A stretch of 64,000 bases of DNA from an uncultured Clostridia bacterium (GTDB lineage: Bacteria > Bacillota > Clostridia > Oscillospirales > Acutalibacteraceae), in the NCBI GenBank assembly GCA_946407065.1, contig CAMJMQ010000006.1, forward strand, positions 45,550-109,549, written 5' to 3'. A program made the translations under genes and the position numbers. The first letter of the stretch is position 1, and the number at the start of each line of letters is the position of its first letter. This document shows positions 43,395 through 50,302 of this stretch, in pieces. The notes under the pieces are model-generated. The model made no database searches, had not been told where the DNA came from, and saw nothing but the letters and a program-made list of their open reading frames with translations.

Positions 43395-44177
43395 TTACCA
43401 CTCCTCAGTGTATACCGCATTCGAAGGATTACTGCCGGAAAAATTAGTGTAGTTTCCCTCAAGAATCTTTGTTAGATTTGAGGGCTTTAAGATCCAGTCA
43501 AAGCCGCATGACCATTTCCCACTACGCCCTGTCAAGAAGTCTGATGATTCAATATTTGCGAATAGTTCGTCAAAAGTCATGCCATCGAGTACTTTTTGAG
43601 CGTTTTTGATAGCTTTACGCCGCTTATTGTTCAGATATTTTACCTTTGGTAAGGATGTGCAGATAGAATTGAATTTGTCGACTACAGCTTGATAGTCATA
43701 AGACTGTTCACCGTCAACGGCGGTTGACGAAGATATCTTTCCTTCACTTAACATATTTTCACTTAAGTTTTCTTGCGCTGACAGTTGGTTGACAGTTGGT
43801 TGACGGATGGTTGCCAAGCAGTTGTTTTCATTAGTACTGTCGATATATACCATGCTTTCGCTCAGAAATAATTGCTTCTTCTCGTCAAGAAAAATCGTGT
43901 CCTTCTTTCGATCTTTACGAATGGAGTTGTGTATATGCCAATGAGTGATTACTATAACGCCCGATTCAAAAGCGATTAAAAAACCCTTCGCAATCAGTAT
44001 CTTTAAATCATCCTCGGTACAGTTGACGGAACGGGTGACCTTTTTCGGATTGCCGACAAAACCGTCATCATCCGCTTTCATCCCAAGGTGAAAGTATAAA
44101 GCCTGGGTTGTTAACGGCATATCGAGAAATTTGTCACTGTCAATTATGGAATTTGAAAACATTCGATGATTACCCAA
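43395..44177 (-). CDS. Replisome-organizer-like protein (phage/ICE replication initiator)
   Basis: A 260-residue protein whose N-terminus (NSIIDSDKFLDMPLTTQALYFHLGMKADDDGFVGNP) is the winged-helix start of phage replisome organizers. The middle is low in structure, and the C-terminal part (KVKYLNNKRRKAIKNAQKVL...SGKWSCGFDWILKPSNLTKILEGNY) resembles a DnaD/DnaB2-like end. The start is a TTG at 44177 with GGTGG about 8 nt upstream. It overlaps the neighbouring stop signals closely: the helicase-loader gene begins 1 nt after its stop codon. Likely role: origin binding and loader recruitment for the element. Confidence 0.8.
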   Translation of the reverse strand: MGNHRMFSNSIIDSDKFLDMPLTTQALYFHLGMKADDDGFVGNPKKVTRSVNCTEDDLKILIAKGFLIAFESGVIVITHWHIHNSIRKDRKKDTIFLDEKKQLFLSESMVYIDSTNENNCLATIRQPTVNQLSAQENLSENMLSEGKISSSTAVDGEQSYDYQAVVDKFNSICTSLPKVKYLNNKRRKAIKNAQKVLDGMTFDELFANIESSDFLTGRSGKWSCGFDWILKPSNLTKILEGNYTNFSGSNPSNAVYTEEW

Positions 44178-44189
44178 AATATCACCACC

Positions 44190-44456
44190 TTATGATATCC
44201 GTCGAATTTCATTTGCCGTAGTAGTGGGGCTCGGCTGGAATTGATCGGCGGTCGGATCAGCCATATACTCGATCAGGGTATCAAGATCGAGCAAAATCTT
44301 TTTCCCAGCTTTAACAGTCGGCAGGACGCCGTTCAGACAGAGCCGCCTGATATGGTAAGGGGTCATAGCTGTGTGCGGATCCAGCGCTTTCAGTTCCTGA
44401 ATCGCCTCTGAAACGGTTCTCATTCGAGGGATTCGGGGGGCATTATTGGATATCAT
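44190..44456 (-). CDS. Excisionase-like small HTH protein
   Basis: An 88-residue protein starting at 44456 behind AGGAGG. TPYHIRRLCLNGVLPTVKAGKKILLDLDTLIEYM is a winged MerR/excisionase-type helix-turn-helix, in which residues recognise DNA and bend it. It is the first gene of the minus-strand replication module. In mobile elements such proteins act as recombination directionality factors or as copy regulators; which one applies here is unknown, as no tyrosine integrase is nearby. Confidence 0.75.
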   Translation of the reverse strand: MISNNAPRIPRMRTVSEAIQELKALDPHTAMTPYHIRRLCLNGVLPTVKAGKKILLDLDTLIEYMADPTADQFQPSPTTTANEIRRIS

Positions 44457-44529
44457 TATTAATCCTCCTTCATTTGTAAACATAGTTTTCCAGATTCGAT
44501 TTTGGTCAATTTTCGTCAAAACAATCTAG

Positions 44530-44558
44530 TTGACAATCTCAAACGATGATAATATAAT
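44530..44558 (+). promoter_or_regulatory. Promoter of the accessory XRE regulator, with direct repeats
   Basis: TTGACA 44530-44535, 17-bp spacer, TATAAT 44553-44558. Downstream TTTTCCGATTTGT (near 44568) and TTTTACGATTTGT (near 44598) form a ~30-bp-spaced direct repeat that may be an operator in the ~170-bp leader. Confidence 0.55.
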
Positions 44559-44734
44559 AGACTATGTTTTCCGATTTGTGAATTTTTTTATAAAATATTT
44601 TACGATTTGTATTCAAAACGGTTTGCTGATAGCATCGTTCAGTTTTATATTGTATTATTTATCAAGATATACACAAATGGTAAAGGTTTTTTAATATTTG
44701 TACTTACTAATTATTAAAAAAGGAGACATTATCA

Positions 44735-45811
44735 ATGAGGTATAATAAAGAACTAGATAAAAACGGTAACAACGAAAAAAAAGCTCTTAACACATTATTA
44801 GATGATAAACGGCAATTTGGAGAAGAACTTGGATCACGAATCAAATATGTTAGATCTATGTATCAGATTTCAGCTCACAAGTTGATAACGAATAATCGTC
44901 TTGCAGATGAATTACATGTATCAGCTTCTAAAATTACATCCATCCTTAATGGTCAACGCCCACCGTCACTAAGGCAATTAATTATGCTGGCTAGTTTTTT
45001 TCATGTAACTACAGATTATTTATTGGGGCTTGAAAGTGATAGATTTGATGGATATGAATACAGAGATATACAAAAACTTACCGGTCTTACCAAGAAGAGC
45101 ATCACTAATTTAATTGCTTTTCAAAATAATAATAATCTTATTTTCGAAAGAGATGTTTTATTTAGAAAGTACAACATAAGTTATTTCACCCGTTACGGTT
45201 TAGATTCGAATGAGCGGACTCCGCATTCAATATACAATAATGATTATTCAAAAAGTATTGCCGATGGACCGATAATATTGTTGGAATTAGATTCGAATTT
45301 GGAAACTAAACTCTCTACAAGCGGATTCTGGAGTATCTCAAATCTATTATCATCTCGCGAATTAACCACCAAAAAAATCGCCAAATTAACCGACAGTGAA
45401 ATGATGGAGGTTAAGAGAATACTAAAGAAATTTTTAAAGAATAGATTACCGGAAGTAGACGCCAAGCCGCAAACAGAAGGAACTCAGAGCGATGATAATA
45501 AAACAACCTGCGAATTAAGATTTCTTAATTCAATAACAGAAAGCAATACACTGACACATATGGAAGAGATAGCTAATAATCTGCGACTATATAAATTTGA
45601 GTATAATAGTATAAATCGCATGCTAGATAAATTAATCACCAAACAAAAAAAGAAAGCTAATTCGTCGAATAAACCTAGTTCCAAGCTGACATCAGAAATA
45701 GAAGAGCTGAAGTCCCAGAAGCGTAGATGTATAGAAAAAATAGAATATTATAAGTTCAATCTATTCAAGGTCATGGAAAAAGCAGTAGATAATTACTTAA
45801 AAAAAATTTAA
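44735..45811 (+). CDS. XRE-type regulator with long helical C-terminus (AT-rich)
   Basis: A 358-residue protein. Residues of about 27-95 hold a Cro/C1 HTH (GSRIKYVRSMYQISAHKLITNNRLADELHVSASKITSILNGQRPPS). The rest is an unrecognised domain with Lys/Asn/Ser-rich helices and a probable coiled coil near the C-terminus (SEIEELKSQKRRCIEKIEYYK). The codon use is far more A/T-rich than that of neighbouring core genes, a sign of transfer. AGGAG precedes the ATG. It is transcribed divergently from the replication module and probably controls it. Confidence 0.75.
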   Translation: MRYNKELDKNGNNEKKALNTLLDDKRQFGEELGSRIKYVRSMYQISAHKLITNNRLADELHVSASKITSILNGQRPPSLRQLIMLASFFHVTTDYLLGLESDRFDGYEYRDIQKLTGLTKKSITNLIAFQNNNNLIFERDVLFRKYNISYFTRYGLDSNERTPHSIYNNDYSKSIADGPIILLELDSNLETKLSTSGFWSISNLLSSRELTTKKIAKLTDSEMMEVKRILKKFLKNRLPEVDAKPQTEGTQSDDNKTTCELRFLNSITESNTLTHMEEIANNLRLYKFEYNSINRMLDKLITKQKKKANSSNKPSSKLTSEIEELKSQKRRCIEKIEYYKFNLFKVMEKAVDNYLKKI

Positions 45812-45930
45812 TCTTTACATTATCGTATACGATTCCATGTGTCATACAAATAAATAGCTCGATAATCGTACCGACCTTGCCCGATAAAGCAAGCATTCAA
45901 AGACGATTTGTCGCGGTTATAGACGTAAAA

Positions 45931-45963
45931 AAGCACCTCCTGAACATACATCAGGAGGTGCTT
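45931..45963 (-). terminator. Terminator of the type III toxin gene
   Basis: Perfect 13-bp stem AAGCACCTCCTGA / TCAGGAGGTGCTT with a 7-base loop; T-run on the minus strand. Confidence 0.85.
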
Positions 45964-46016
45964 AAATTCGTAGCGTTCGAGGACTATAGACAGAACTATT
46001 TTGTACTCGAATATTT

Positions 46017-46541
46017 TTATGATGAATATTCTGTTTTATTATGCTGACATTTATAATCAAAATAAGCCTGCTCGAGAACAGCAAAATCACAACTGTTTTT
46101 CAGTAGAGTATCATCCGTTTTGCTAATCACTCGGTTGTAGGTCTTTAAAGCGATTCTATATATCCTGTCCCGATTCCGTCTGCAAAAAGCCAATTCTTTA
46201 CTGGTATGTATGCGGTTATTGACGGTAGGCAGAGCGTTGATATCGAGCTTGTACAGCAAGTGATCAGGTACCGGTATCATATAGTTGAATCTCAGTGAGC
46301 CGAGAATGTGTCCGTCATTTTTATCTTTCATCAGGATCAGATCCTGCTGGCTTCTCGAATAAGAAGAGATCGGAACAAAATACGGGATATTTTTGATCTC
46401 CAGAACGGCGCCGAAGACGAATTTATCCGTATTCCAATAATGAACATTCGGAACACAGGTAAAGCCGCGCGCTTGGGTCTCGCGCTCTTTCAGATATTCG
46501 ATATAATCTCCGTCGACATAGTAAAAGTAAGGGCTGTTCAT
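46017..46541 (-). CDS. Type III toxin, ToxN/AbiQ-like endoribonuclease
   Basis: A 174-residue protein that fits the ToxN/AbiQ RNase family in length and in the order of motifs: YYVDGDYIEYLKERE at the N-terminus, FGAVLEIKNIPYFVPISS (about 43-60, the strand-turn with the Ser/Thr active-site region), ILGSLRFNYMIPVP (about 79-92) and CDFAVLEQAYFDY near the end. Such toxins cut mRNA and are held in check by binding a repeated pseudoknot RNA that they also process. The start at 46541 follows CGGAGG; the frame to 46712 would run through the RNA repeats and is not real. Directly upstream are a terminator and a three-unit tandem RNA repeat, the expected antitoxin. Confidence 0.85.
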   Translation of the reverse strand: MNSPYFYYVDGDYIEYLKERETQARGFTCVPNVHYWNTDKFVFGAVLEIKNIPYFVPISSYSRSQQDLILMKDKNDGHILGSLRFNYMIPVPDHLLYKLDINALPTVNNRIHTSKELAFCRRNRDRIYRIALKTYNRVISKTDDTLLKNSCDFAVLEQAYFDYKCQHNKTEYSS

Positions 46542-46559
46542 ATTTCCTCCGAAAACAGC

Positions 46560-46724
46560 AAAGGAAGAAGATTTCTCTTCTTCCTCGCGTTGATTGCTAA
46601 AATCTACACTTGTGGCGGTGAGCGCCAATAACTCAGTCTGCACTTGTGGCGGTGAGCGCCAATAACTCAGTCTTCGCTTAATGGCGGTGAGCGCCAATAA
46701 ACGGGCAATCATACCGTCTTAGCA
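46560..46724 (-). ncRNA. Type III antitoxin RNA (ToxI-like tandem repeats)
   Basis: From a strong promoter, the transcript carries three units beginning TTATTGGCGCTCACCGCC, with a 34-35 nt period (plus-strand cores GGCGGTGAGCGCC at 46614, 46648 and 46683). The second and third units also share ACAAGTG and AGACTGAG. The GGCG/CGCC stem with flanking single-stranded bases could fold as the family's pseudoknot. The array ends at an intrinsic terminator (AGGAAGAAGA / TCTTCTTCCT, GAAA loop, 46562-46585), which in ToxIN-type loci sets the excess of antitoxin over toxin. Confidence 0.85.
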
Positions 46725-46729
46725 ATATT

Positions 46730-46758
46730 ATTATACGATACGGGCGGAGTTATGTCAA
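46730..46758 (-). promoter_or_regulatory. Promoter of the type III toxin-antitoxin locus
   Basis: Exact TTGACA (46753-46758), 17-bp spacer and exact TATAAT (46730-46735), reading leftwards into the repeats. Confidence 0.85.
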
Positions 46759-46781
46759 GATGATCTTTTATTCTATGAAGA

Positions 46782-47468
46782 TTATGGATTCAGCTCAGCC
46801 ACCAATTCTTTTTTATACTTGTAATATGTATTTCGGCTCAGTCCGGTCAGCTTTATTACTTCACCGTCAGTCAATGTTCCTCTGAAATCCCTACTGTGCT
46901 TTTCGATCAGCGCCTTTGCCGGCGCTTTCTTTTTTATGTGAAGGGTGGCGCCGCTCTTCTGTCCGATCTGTTTACCGTTTCTCCTTGCGGTTTCTATGCC
47001 TTCCGAGGTTCGCTTGTGGAGATCGTCCACTTCTTTTTGAGATTGCTCGAATGCAAGACGGATCTGTCTGGTTGCCAGCTTTTTCAGATAGCTATTGATT
47101 CCCATCAGAATATCGTCGACGTCATCGCCGGTCATCGAAATCGTATTTGATAACGCGCTCTTGTATGTATCGGTATCGATATGGTGTTCTTTCAGAAACA
47201 CAAGGTTGATCCCTTTGTCAAATAGCTCAAGATACAACGTGATGCCGTCGTCGGCGCTGCGGCTCATTCTGCTGACGCTGTCAAATACGATCGTATCGCC
47301 GGATTTGACTCGTTTGATCAGTTTGTCAAACTCTTTGCGTTCATAGAGCTTTGTGCCTGTATACGCCTCCTGATAGATCACTGCATCAGGATAGCCAGAA
47401 AGAATATTCCGTATCTGTCTTTCGATATTTTGTTTTGCTGTGGATATTCTGCAATAACCGTAAATCAT
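46782..47468 (-). CDS. Small serine recombinase (resolvase/invertase family)
   Basis: A 228-residue site-specific recombinase. The N-terminus MIYGYCRISTAKQNIERQI carries the catalytic Ser9, and DTIVFDSVSRMSRSADDG holds the conserved Arg pair. A long helix E region (SQKEVDDLHKRTSEGIETAR) links to a C-terminal HTH (LTDGEVIKLTGLSRNTYYKYKKEL). The size fits resolvases/invertases rather than large phage serine integrases. An AGGTACCTG ribosome site precedes the ATG. It sits between the type III system and the second type I-like locus and may move or invert part of the accessory block; its sites are unknown. Confidence 0.9.
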   Translation of the reverse strand: MIYGYCRISTAKQNIERQIRNILSGYPDAVIYQEAYTGTKLYERKEFDKLIKRVKSGDTIVFDSVSRMSRSADDGITLYLELFDKGINLVFLKEHHIDTDTYKSALSNTISMTGDDVDDILMGINSYLKKLATRQIRLAFEQSQKEVDDLHKRTSEGIETARRNGKQIGQKSGATLHIKKKAPAKALIEKHSRDFRGTLTDGEVIKLTGLSRNTYYKYKKELVAELNP

Positions 47469-47522
47469 ATTCAGGTACCTTTCTTGTATTGGATTTAACG
47501 AACGTTAGATTTCACACTATAT

Positions 47523-47551
47523 ATTATACGATGTTTTGAGCAGAATAGCAA
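47523..47551 (-). promoter_or_regulatory. Recombinase promoter
   Basis: Minus strand: TTGCTA at 47546-47551, 17-bp spacer and TATAAT at 47523-47528. Confidence 0.5.
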
Positions 47552-47592
47552 TAGTTTTGATACAAATATTATTTAGGTTAGTTTTGATACAA
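47552..47592. repeat. Direct repeat TAGTTTTGATACAA upstream of the recombinase
   Basis: Two exact 14-bp copies at 47552-47565 and 47579-47592, 27 bp apart, in an otherwise gene-free AT-rich region (47469-47700). Confidence 0.65.
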
Positions 47593-47697
47593 CAATAATG
47601 TTATCTTCAACTTGATTTGATTCTATACTTACACTAACCAACTTATGAGTCACTCATACTGAATGACTTGGATCTGTGGGATAATCATCCTTATACG

Positions 47698-47733
47698 CAA
47701 AAAGCAGACAGTCGATTGACTATCTGCTTTCTT
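47698..47733 (+). terminator. Hairpin before type I-like locus 2
   Basis: AAAGCAGACAGTC / GACTATCTGCTTT stem (one mismatch) followed by CTTTCT. Both flanks carry short T- or A-runs, so either strand could use it. Confidence 0.55.
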
Positions 47734-47744
47734 TCTGAATTGTA

Positions 47745-47773
47745 TTGATTTTTTGAAATTAATCATCTATAAT
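47745..47773 (+). promoter_or_regulatory. Promoter of the antisense RNA, locus 2
   Basis: TTGATT 47745-47750, 17-bp spacer, TATAAT 47768-47773. Confidence 0.65.
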
Positions 47774-47779
47774 GAAACT

Positions 47780-47857
47780 ACAGGGAACCGTTACAAGCGG
47801 TTAGCCGTGTTGCTATTATTAAAATAATCGCTCAGTGCTAGTGGGCGGTTTTTTTTA
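47780..47857 (+). ncRNA. Putative type I antitoxin RNA, locus 2
   Basis: A ~78-nt predicted transcript starting close to ACTACAGGGAACCG, with an AACCG...CGGTT hairpin and a terminator AATCGCTCA / TGGGCGGTT plus T8. It overlaps the 3' end of the convergent peptide gene, as in locus 1. Confidence 0.6.
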
Positions 47858-47924
47858 TGGCTTTGCTGGCTTCAACTAAAGCAACCAGTACAAGTACCAG
47901 CGCTATAGCCTCGGTCATGCCCAT
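47838..47924 (-). CDS. Small hydrophobic peptide, putative type I toxin, locus 2
   Basis: A 28-residue open frame: MGMTEAIALVLVLVALVEAS then KAIKKTAH, one membrane helix with a basic tail. GGAGG lies 8 nt before the ATG. Its promoter is TTGATA / TATAAT (48046-48051 and 48023-48028, minus strand), giving a ~90-nt leader. A convergent RNA overlaps its last codons and stop. The layout is that of locus 1 at 28.5 kb, although the peptide sequences differ, which argues for a conserved small toxin-antitoxin family. Confidence 0.65.
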   Translation of the reverse strand: MGMTEAIALVLVLVALVEASKAIKKTAH

Positions 47925-48022
47925 ATGTACCACCTCCTATACAAACAGATTCAGCCAATGCTGTCATCGGGTTTGCGTTCGGATGTGGTCAACCGCCTTA
48001 ACTACCCTGTAGTCCCAAACAA

Positions 48023-48051
48023 ATTATACAATATTCAACCTTCCATATCAA
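48023..48051 (-). promoter_or_regulatory. Promoter of the locus 2 peptide mRNA
   Basis: Minus strand: TTGATA (48046-48051), 17-bp spacer, TATAAT (48023-48028). Confidence 0.6.
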
Positions 48052-48169
48052 CGCGGCGAGCTTCGGCTTGCCGTGTTTTCTTTCATAAGAAAAGAGCAAG
48101 AACCTTTACGGCTCCTGCCCCTGACTTATGATAGGATTAACATGAAAATGGAGTTATCTGATTTTGAAA

Positions 48170-48760
48170 TCAAAACCAACCGGCTTCTCTGACGAGAACC
48201 TTTTCGTCCCACGCGGATTTTACTACCTTTTGTTCGTAGTGACCTTCTTCAGGAACATTGACAGTGTTGGTTCCAACCTGAACTTTACGAATATCATTAT
48301 GATAACCGCTGCCTTCACCCGCGTACTGATGCTGATAATCGTGTTCCCAAAACTCACTACCGCTATAGCTGGTATCAAACTCAGCACCGCAAACATGGCA
48401 CACGGTATATACTCTCTTCTCATATACAGGCTCTTCATAAGAGTACGCTTCCTGATCTACAACGTATACGTCCTTATACTCCGCGTCGTGGTGAACGGTC
48501 TTGTATACGGCTTCATGGTAGGTTTTACCTGAACCCGAACCGCCACCGGAAGTAGAAGCGTTACCGGAAGAGCCACCGGAGCTGTCGCCTGACTTGGAAG
48601 AAGCGGAAGAGCTATCGGAATTACTGCTTGTGCTATCGGACTTGCTTGAGGTGTCAGAGGCTTTGGCTTCTGTAGCCTTTACAGAGGTATCACCGTCAGC
48701 CTTTGCCGTAGCGCCGCAAGGGCCATTTACAATGCGTACTTTACGCCCTTTCTGCCGCTT
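48170..48760 (-). pseudogene. Remnant of a Ser-rich secreted zinc-finger-like protein
   Basis: A ~197-codon open frame with no ATG and no ribosome site. It begins after an in-frame stop at 48761. The reading gives a Ser/Thr/Gly linker (KASDTSSKSDSTSSNSDSSS and following, then GGGSGSG). After it comes a region rich in Tyr/Val/His with VCHVCG and a later HDYQHQ (a possible CxxC-HxxxH metal site), ending VLVREAGWF. This looks like the C-terminal part of an exported protein whose signal peptide and N-terminal region are lost. Confidence 0.6.
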
Positions 48761-49020
48761 TCAGCGCTCTTTTGTCCGGGGATATCCCGCCCGTTTTCCG
48801 TTTTGCGCTCTCGCGTACGATCCGTTCCGGTTCTGTTGTGGTCAAGATTGTGGTCAATATATTCCTTACATAAACAAAGAAATAATTAACTAAAACCTCT
48901 GTTTGAGAACTGAAATCCAAGCAGAGGTTTTTCTGTCATTTCATTTCAGGAAATCGAGTGTTAGCGCAGTTATGACAACAGTAATGAGCATCAAACTCAA
49001 CTGTATTTAGCCATTATAAA
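48761..49020. other. Non-coding stretch at the distal edge of the accessory block
   Basis: No supported gene. It contains the short direct repeat GTGGTCAA at about 48838 and 48851, and a hairpin AAAACCTCTG / CAGAGGTTTTT (48892-48932) that could act as a terminator. It is the likely distal border region of the accessory block. Confidence 0.4.
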
Positions 49021-49021
49021 A

Positions 49022-49064
49022 GCCCGATCATCAGCAGAGGTTGTGTACTCTCCGGTGATCGGGC
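49022..49064 (-). terminator. Terminator after the Cys-rich small protein gene
   Basis: GCCCGATCA / TGATCGGGC stem with a long loop, and TTTT on the minus strand. Confidence 0.65.
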
Positions 49065-49088
49065 ATCTCCTTTATGGAAATGGTTGAT

Positions 49089-49301
49089 TTACTTGACAAA
49101 TGGCGCCGAATACTCCTCGTTGATCTCGGCGATCTCCTTTTTTCCGTCGATATACGGTTGATAGAGTGTCTCGATCCTGCCGCCGCGATTGTCGCAGCCG
49201 GAGCAGAACTCACATTCCGCACCGCAGCTGCCCCACAGGGCTTTTCTCACGATCTCTTCGCGTTCCTCGCGCGTGGTGTCCTTGATCAGAATGGATTTCA
49301 T
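49089..49301 (-). CDS. Small Cys-rich protein
   Basis: A 70-residue protein with a CGAECEFCSGCDNRGG cluster (four Cys in about ten residues), likely to bind a metal ion, followed by RIETLYQPYIDGKKEIAEIN. Its ATG overlaps the stop of the upstream membrane-protein gene (ATGA), so the two are translationally coupled. A GGAG ribosome site is present. No family is recognised. Given the thiol cluster that starts divergently next door, a redox or metal role is possible. Confidence 0.7.
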   Translation of the reverse strand: MKSILIKDTTREEREEIVRKALWGSCGAECEFCSGCDNRGGRIETLYQPYIDGKKEIAEINEEYSAPFVK

Positions 49302-49969
49302 GAACGGTCATCTCCTTTGAATTTTCGTGCAAGAATAGTATATCCCTTATTGTACAGCTTTATGATCAGTCCTACCGCTATGGCAGCTACGATACTGCCC
49401 TCTCTCACGCCCTTGAGCTCACCGAGGAATACAAGACAGATGACTGCCGACAACACAATATAAACGACGTCAAAGATGATCTTGATATTCTCATATCGCC
49501 TGCCTGTGACCTGACTGATCGCGCGGTTCATTGCTTCACCGGGGAGCATGGCGACGCCGCCCTTAAACTGGAGCCAGATCCCGAACGCGAGCACAAAACA
49601 GCTGACCGCAAGATAGAGCAGCTGCTCAGGATAATTGCGCACGGGGATATCACGTATCAAAAAGCAGGAAAGATTGGTCAGATAGCCGTAAACAAACGCC
49701 AATACCGTTTGAATGACGATCTCAACGGGTTTGCATTTGCGCCGAAGCAGGGCAATCTGTACCGCGATCTGGATCACGCTCAGCACATTCAGCCAGCCGC
49801 CGAAGGAGAACAGATCGCTGACCAGCGATACCGAATACGGCACCGACGCTACCGGAGAGGTTCCCAACCCTGCCTTGGTCGAAAAGGCTACGCCCATCGA
49901 GGCGATAAAGAGGCCGATCAGGAAGAGCATATATTGTTTGATCGTTTTGACGATTCTGTCACGGTTCAT
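49298..49969 (-). CDS. YczE/YitT-like membrane protein
   Basis: A ~223-residue protein with six hydrophobic segments. The start YMLFLIGLFIASMGVAFSTKAGLGTSPVASVPYSV is typical of the YczE/YyaS membrane family often placed beside sulfur-amino-acid genes. The start is put at 49969, where AGGA lies 6 nt upstream. The second gene of the transcript is the Cys-rich small protein. The transported compound, if any, is unknown. A strong hairpin sits in its leader just before the ribosome site. Confidence 0.8.
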   Translation of the reverse strand: MNRDRIVKTIKQYMLFLIGLFIASMGVAFSTKAGLGTSPVASVPYSVSLVSDLFSFGGWLNVLSVIQIAVQIALLRRKCKPVEIVIQTVLAFVYGYLTNLSCFLIRDIPVRNYPEQLLYLAVSCFVLAFGIWLQFKGGVAMLPGEAMNRAISQVTGRRYENIKIIFDVVYIVLSAVICLVFLGELKGVREGSIVAAIAVGLIIKLYNKGYTILARKFKGDDRS

Positions 49970-49982
49970 ATACATTCCTTAT

Positions 49983-50025
49983 TTAAGGCAATACCGCATA
50001 ATACAGGTGTGCGGTATTGCCTTAA
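49983..50025. repeat. Inverted repeat in the YczE-like leader
   Basis: Perfect 16-bp arms TTAAGGCAATACCGCA (49983-49998) and TGCGGTATTGCCTTAA (50010-50025) around an 11-bp loop, ending 13 nt upstream of the ATG. It is either a regulatory hairpin or a small mobile palindrome. Confidence 0.7.
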
Positions 50026-50120
50026 CTTCTTATAAATGTGATTGTTTCATGATTTAAAGTTATAAAACATTATATCATATTATCAATTAAATTGCAATCA
50101 AAATACTTTTGCCGAAACTC

Positions 50121-50170
50121 TTGACAAAAGAGAAATTCAATTATATAATTAACCTACTATGTAGATAGGT
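50121..50170 (+). promoter_or_regulatory. Promoter and operator of the thiol cluster
   Basis: TTGACA 50121-50126, 17-bp spacer, TATAAT 50144-50149. Over the start site lies ACCTACTATGTAGATAGGT (50152-50170), a nested palindrome (CTAC-TAT-GTAG inside ACCTA...TAGGT), placed as a repressor operator would be. Confidence 0.7.
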
Positions 50171-50187
50171 AATCTGAGGGGTCTATT

Positions 50188-50280
50188 ATGAAAACAACAA
50201 GCTGTATGTTCAATATGATGATGGGCGGAATGGGTATGCCGTCTTGTTCCGTGCGCCAAAAATCAGCCTCAACCGATTGA
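50188..50280 (+). CDS. Met/Cys-rich 30-residue leader peptide
   Basis: A short open frame, MKTTSCMFNMMMGGMGMPSC followed by SVRQKSASTD, with GAGGGG before the ATG. Seven Met and three Cys among 30 residues are unusual. It lies between a strong promoter and an intrinsic terminator, upstream of genes for gamma-glutamyl/cysteine chemistry. The simplest reading is an attenuation leader sensing Met or Cys supply. A modified-peptide precursor or metal-binding peptide is the alternative. Confidence 0.65.
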   Translation: MKTTSCMFNMMMGGMGMPSCSVRQKSASTD

Positions 50281-50302
50281 AGTAGTTCAATGATCATCTG
50301 TC

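Noticed and set aside
46614..46700. Three short repeats as a mini CRISPR
   Set aside because: Units abut with a 34-35 bp period without distinct spacers, and sit between a promoter and a ToxN-like gene; type III antitoxin explains them.
42432..49000. Duplicate of the tRNA-Thr 3' end as an attachment site
   Set aside because: I looked for a second CTCTAGCTCCA-type sequence through the block and did not find one, so ends of the element remain undefined.
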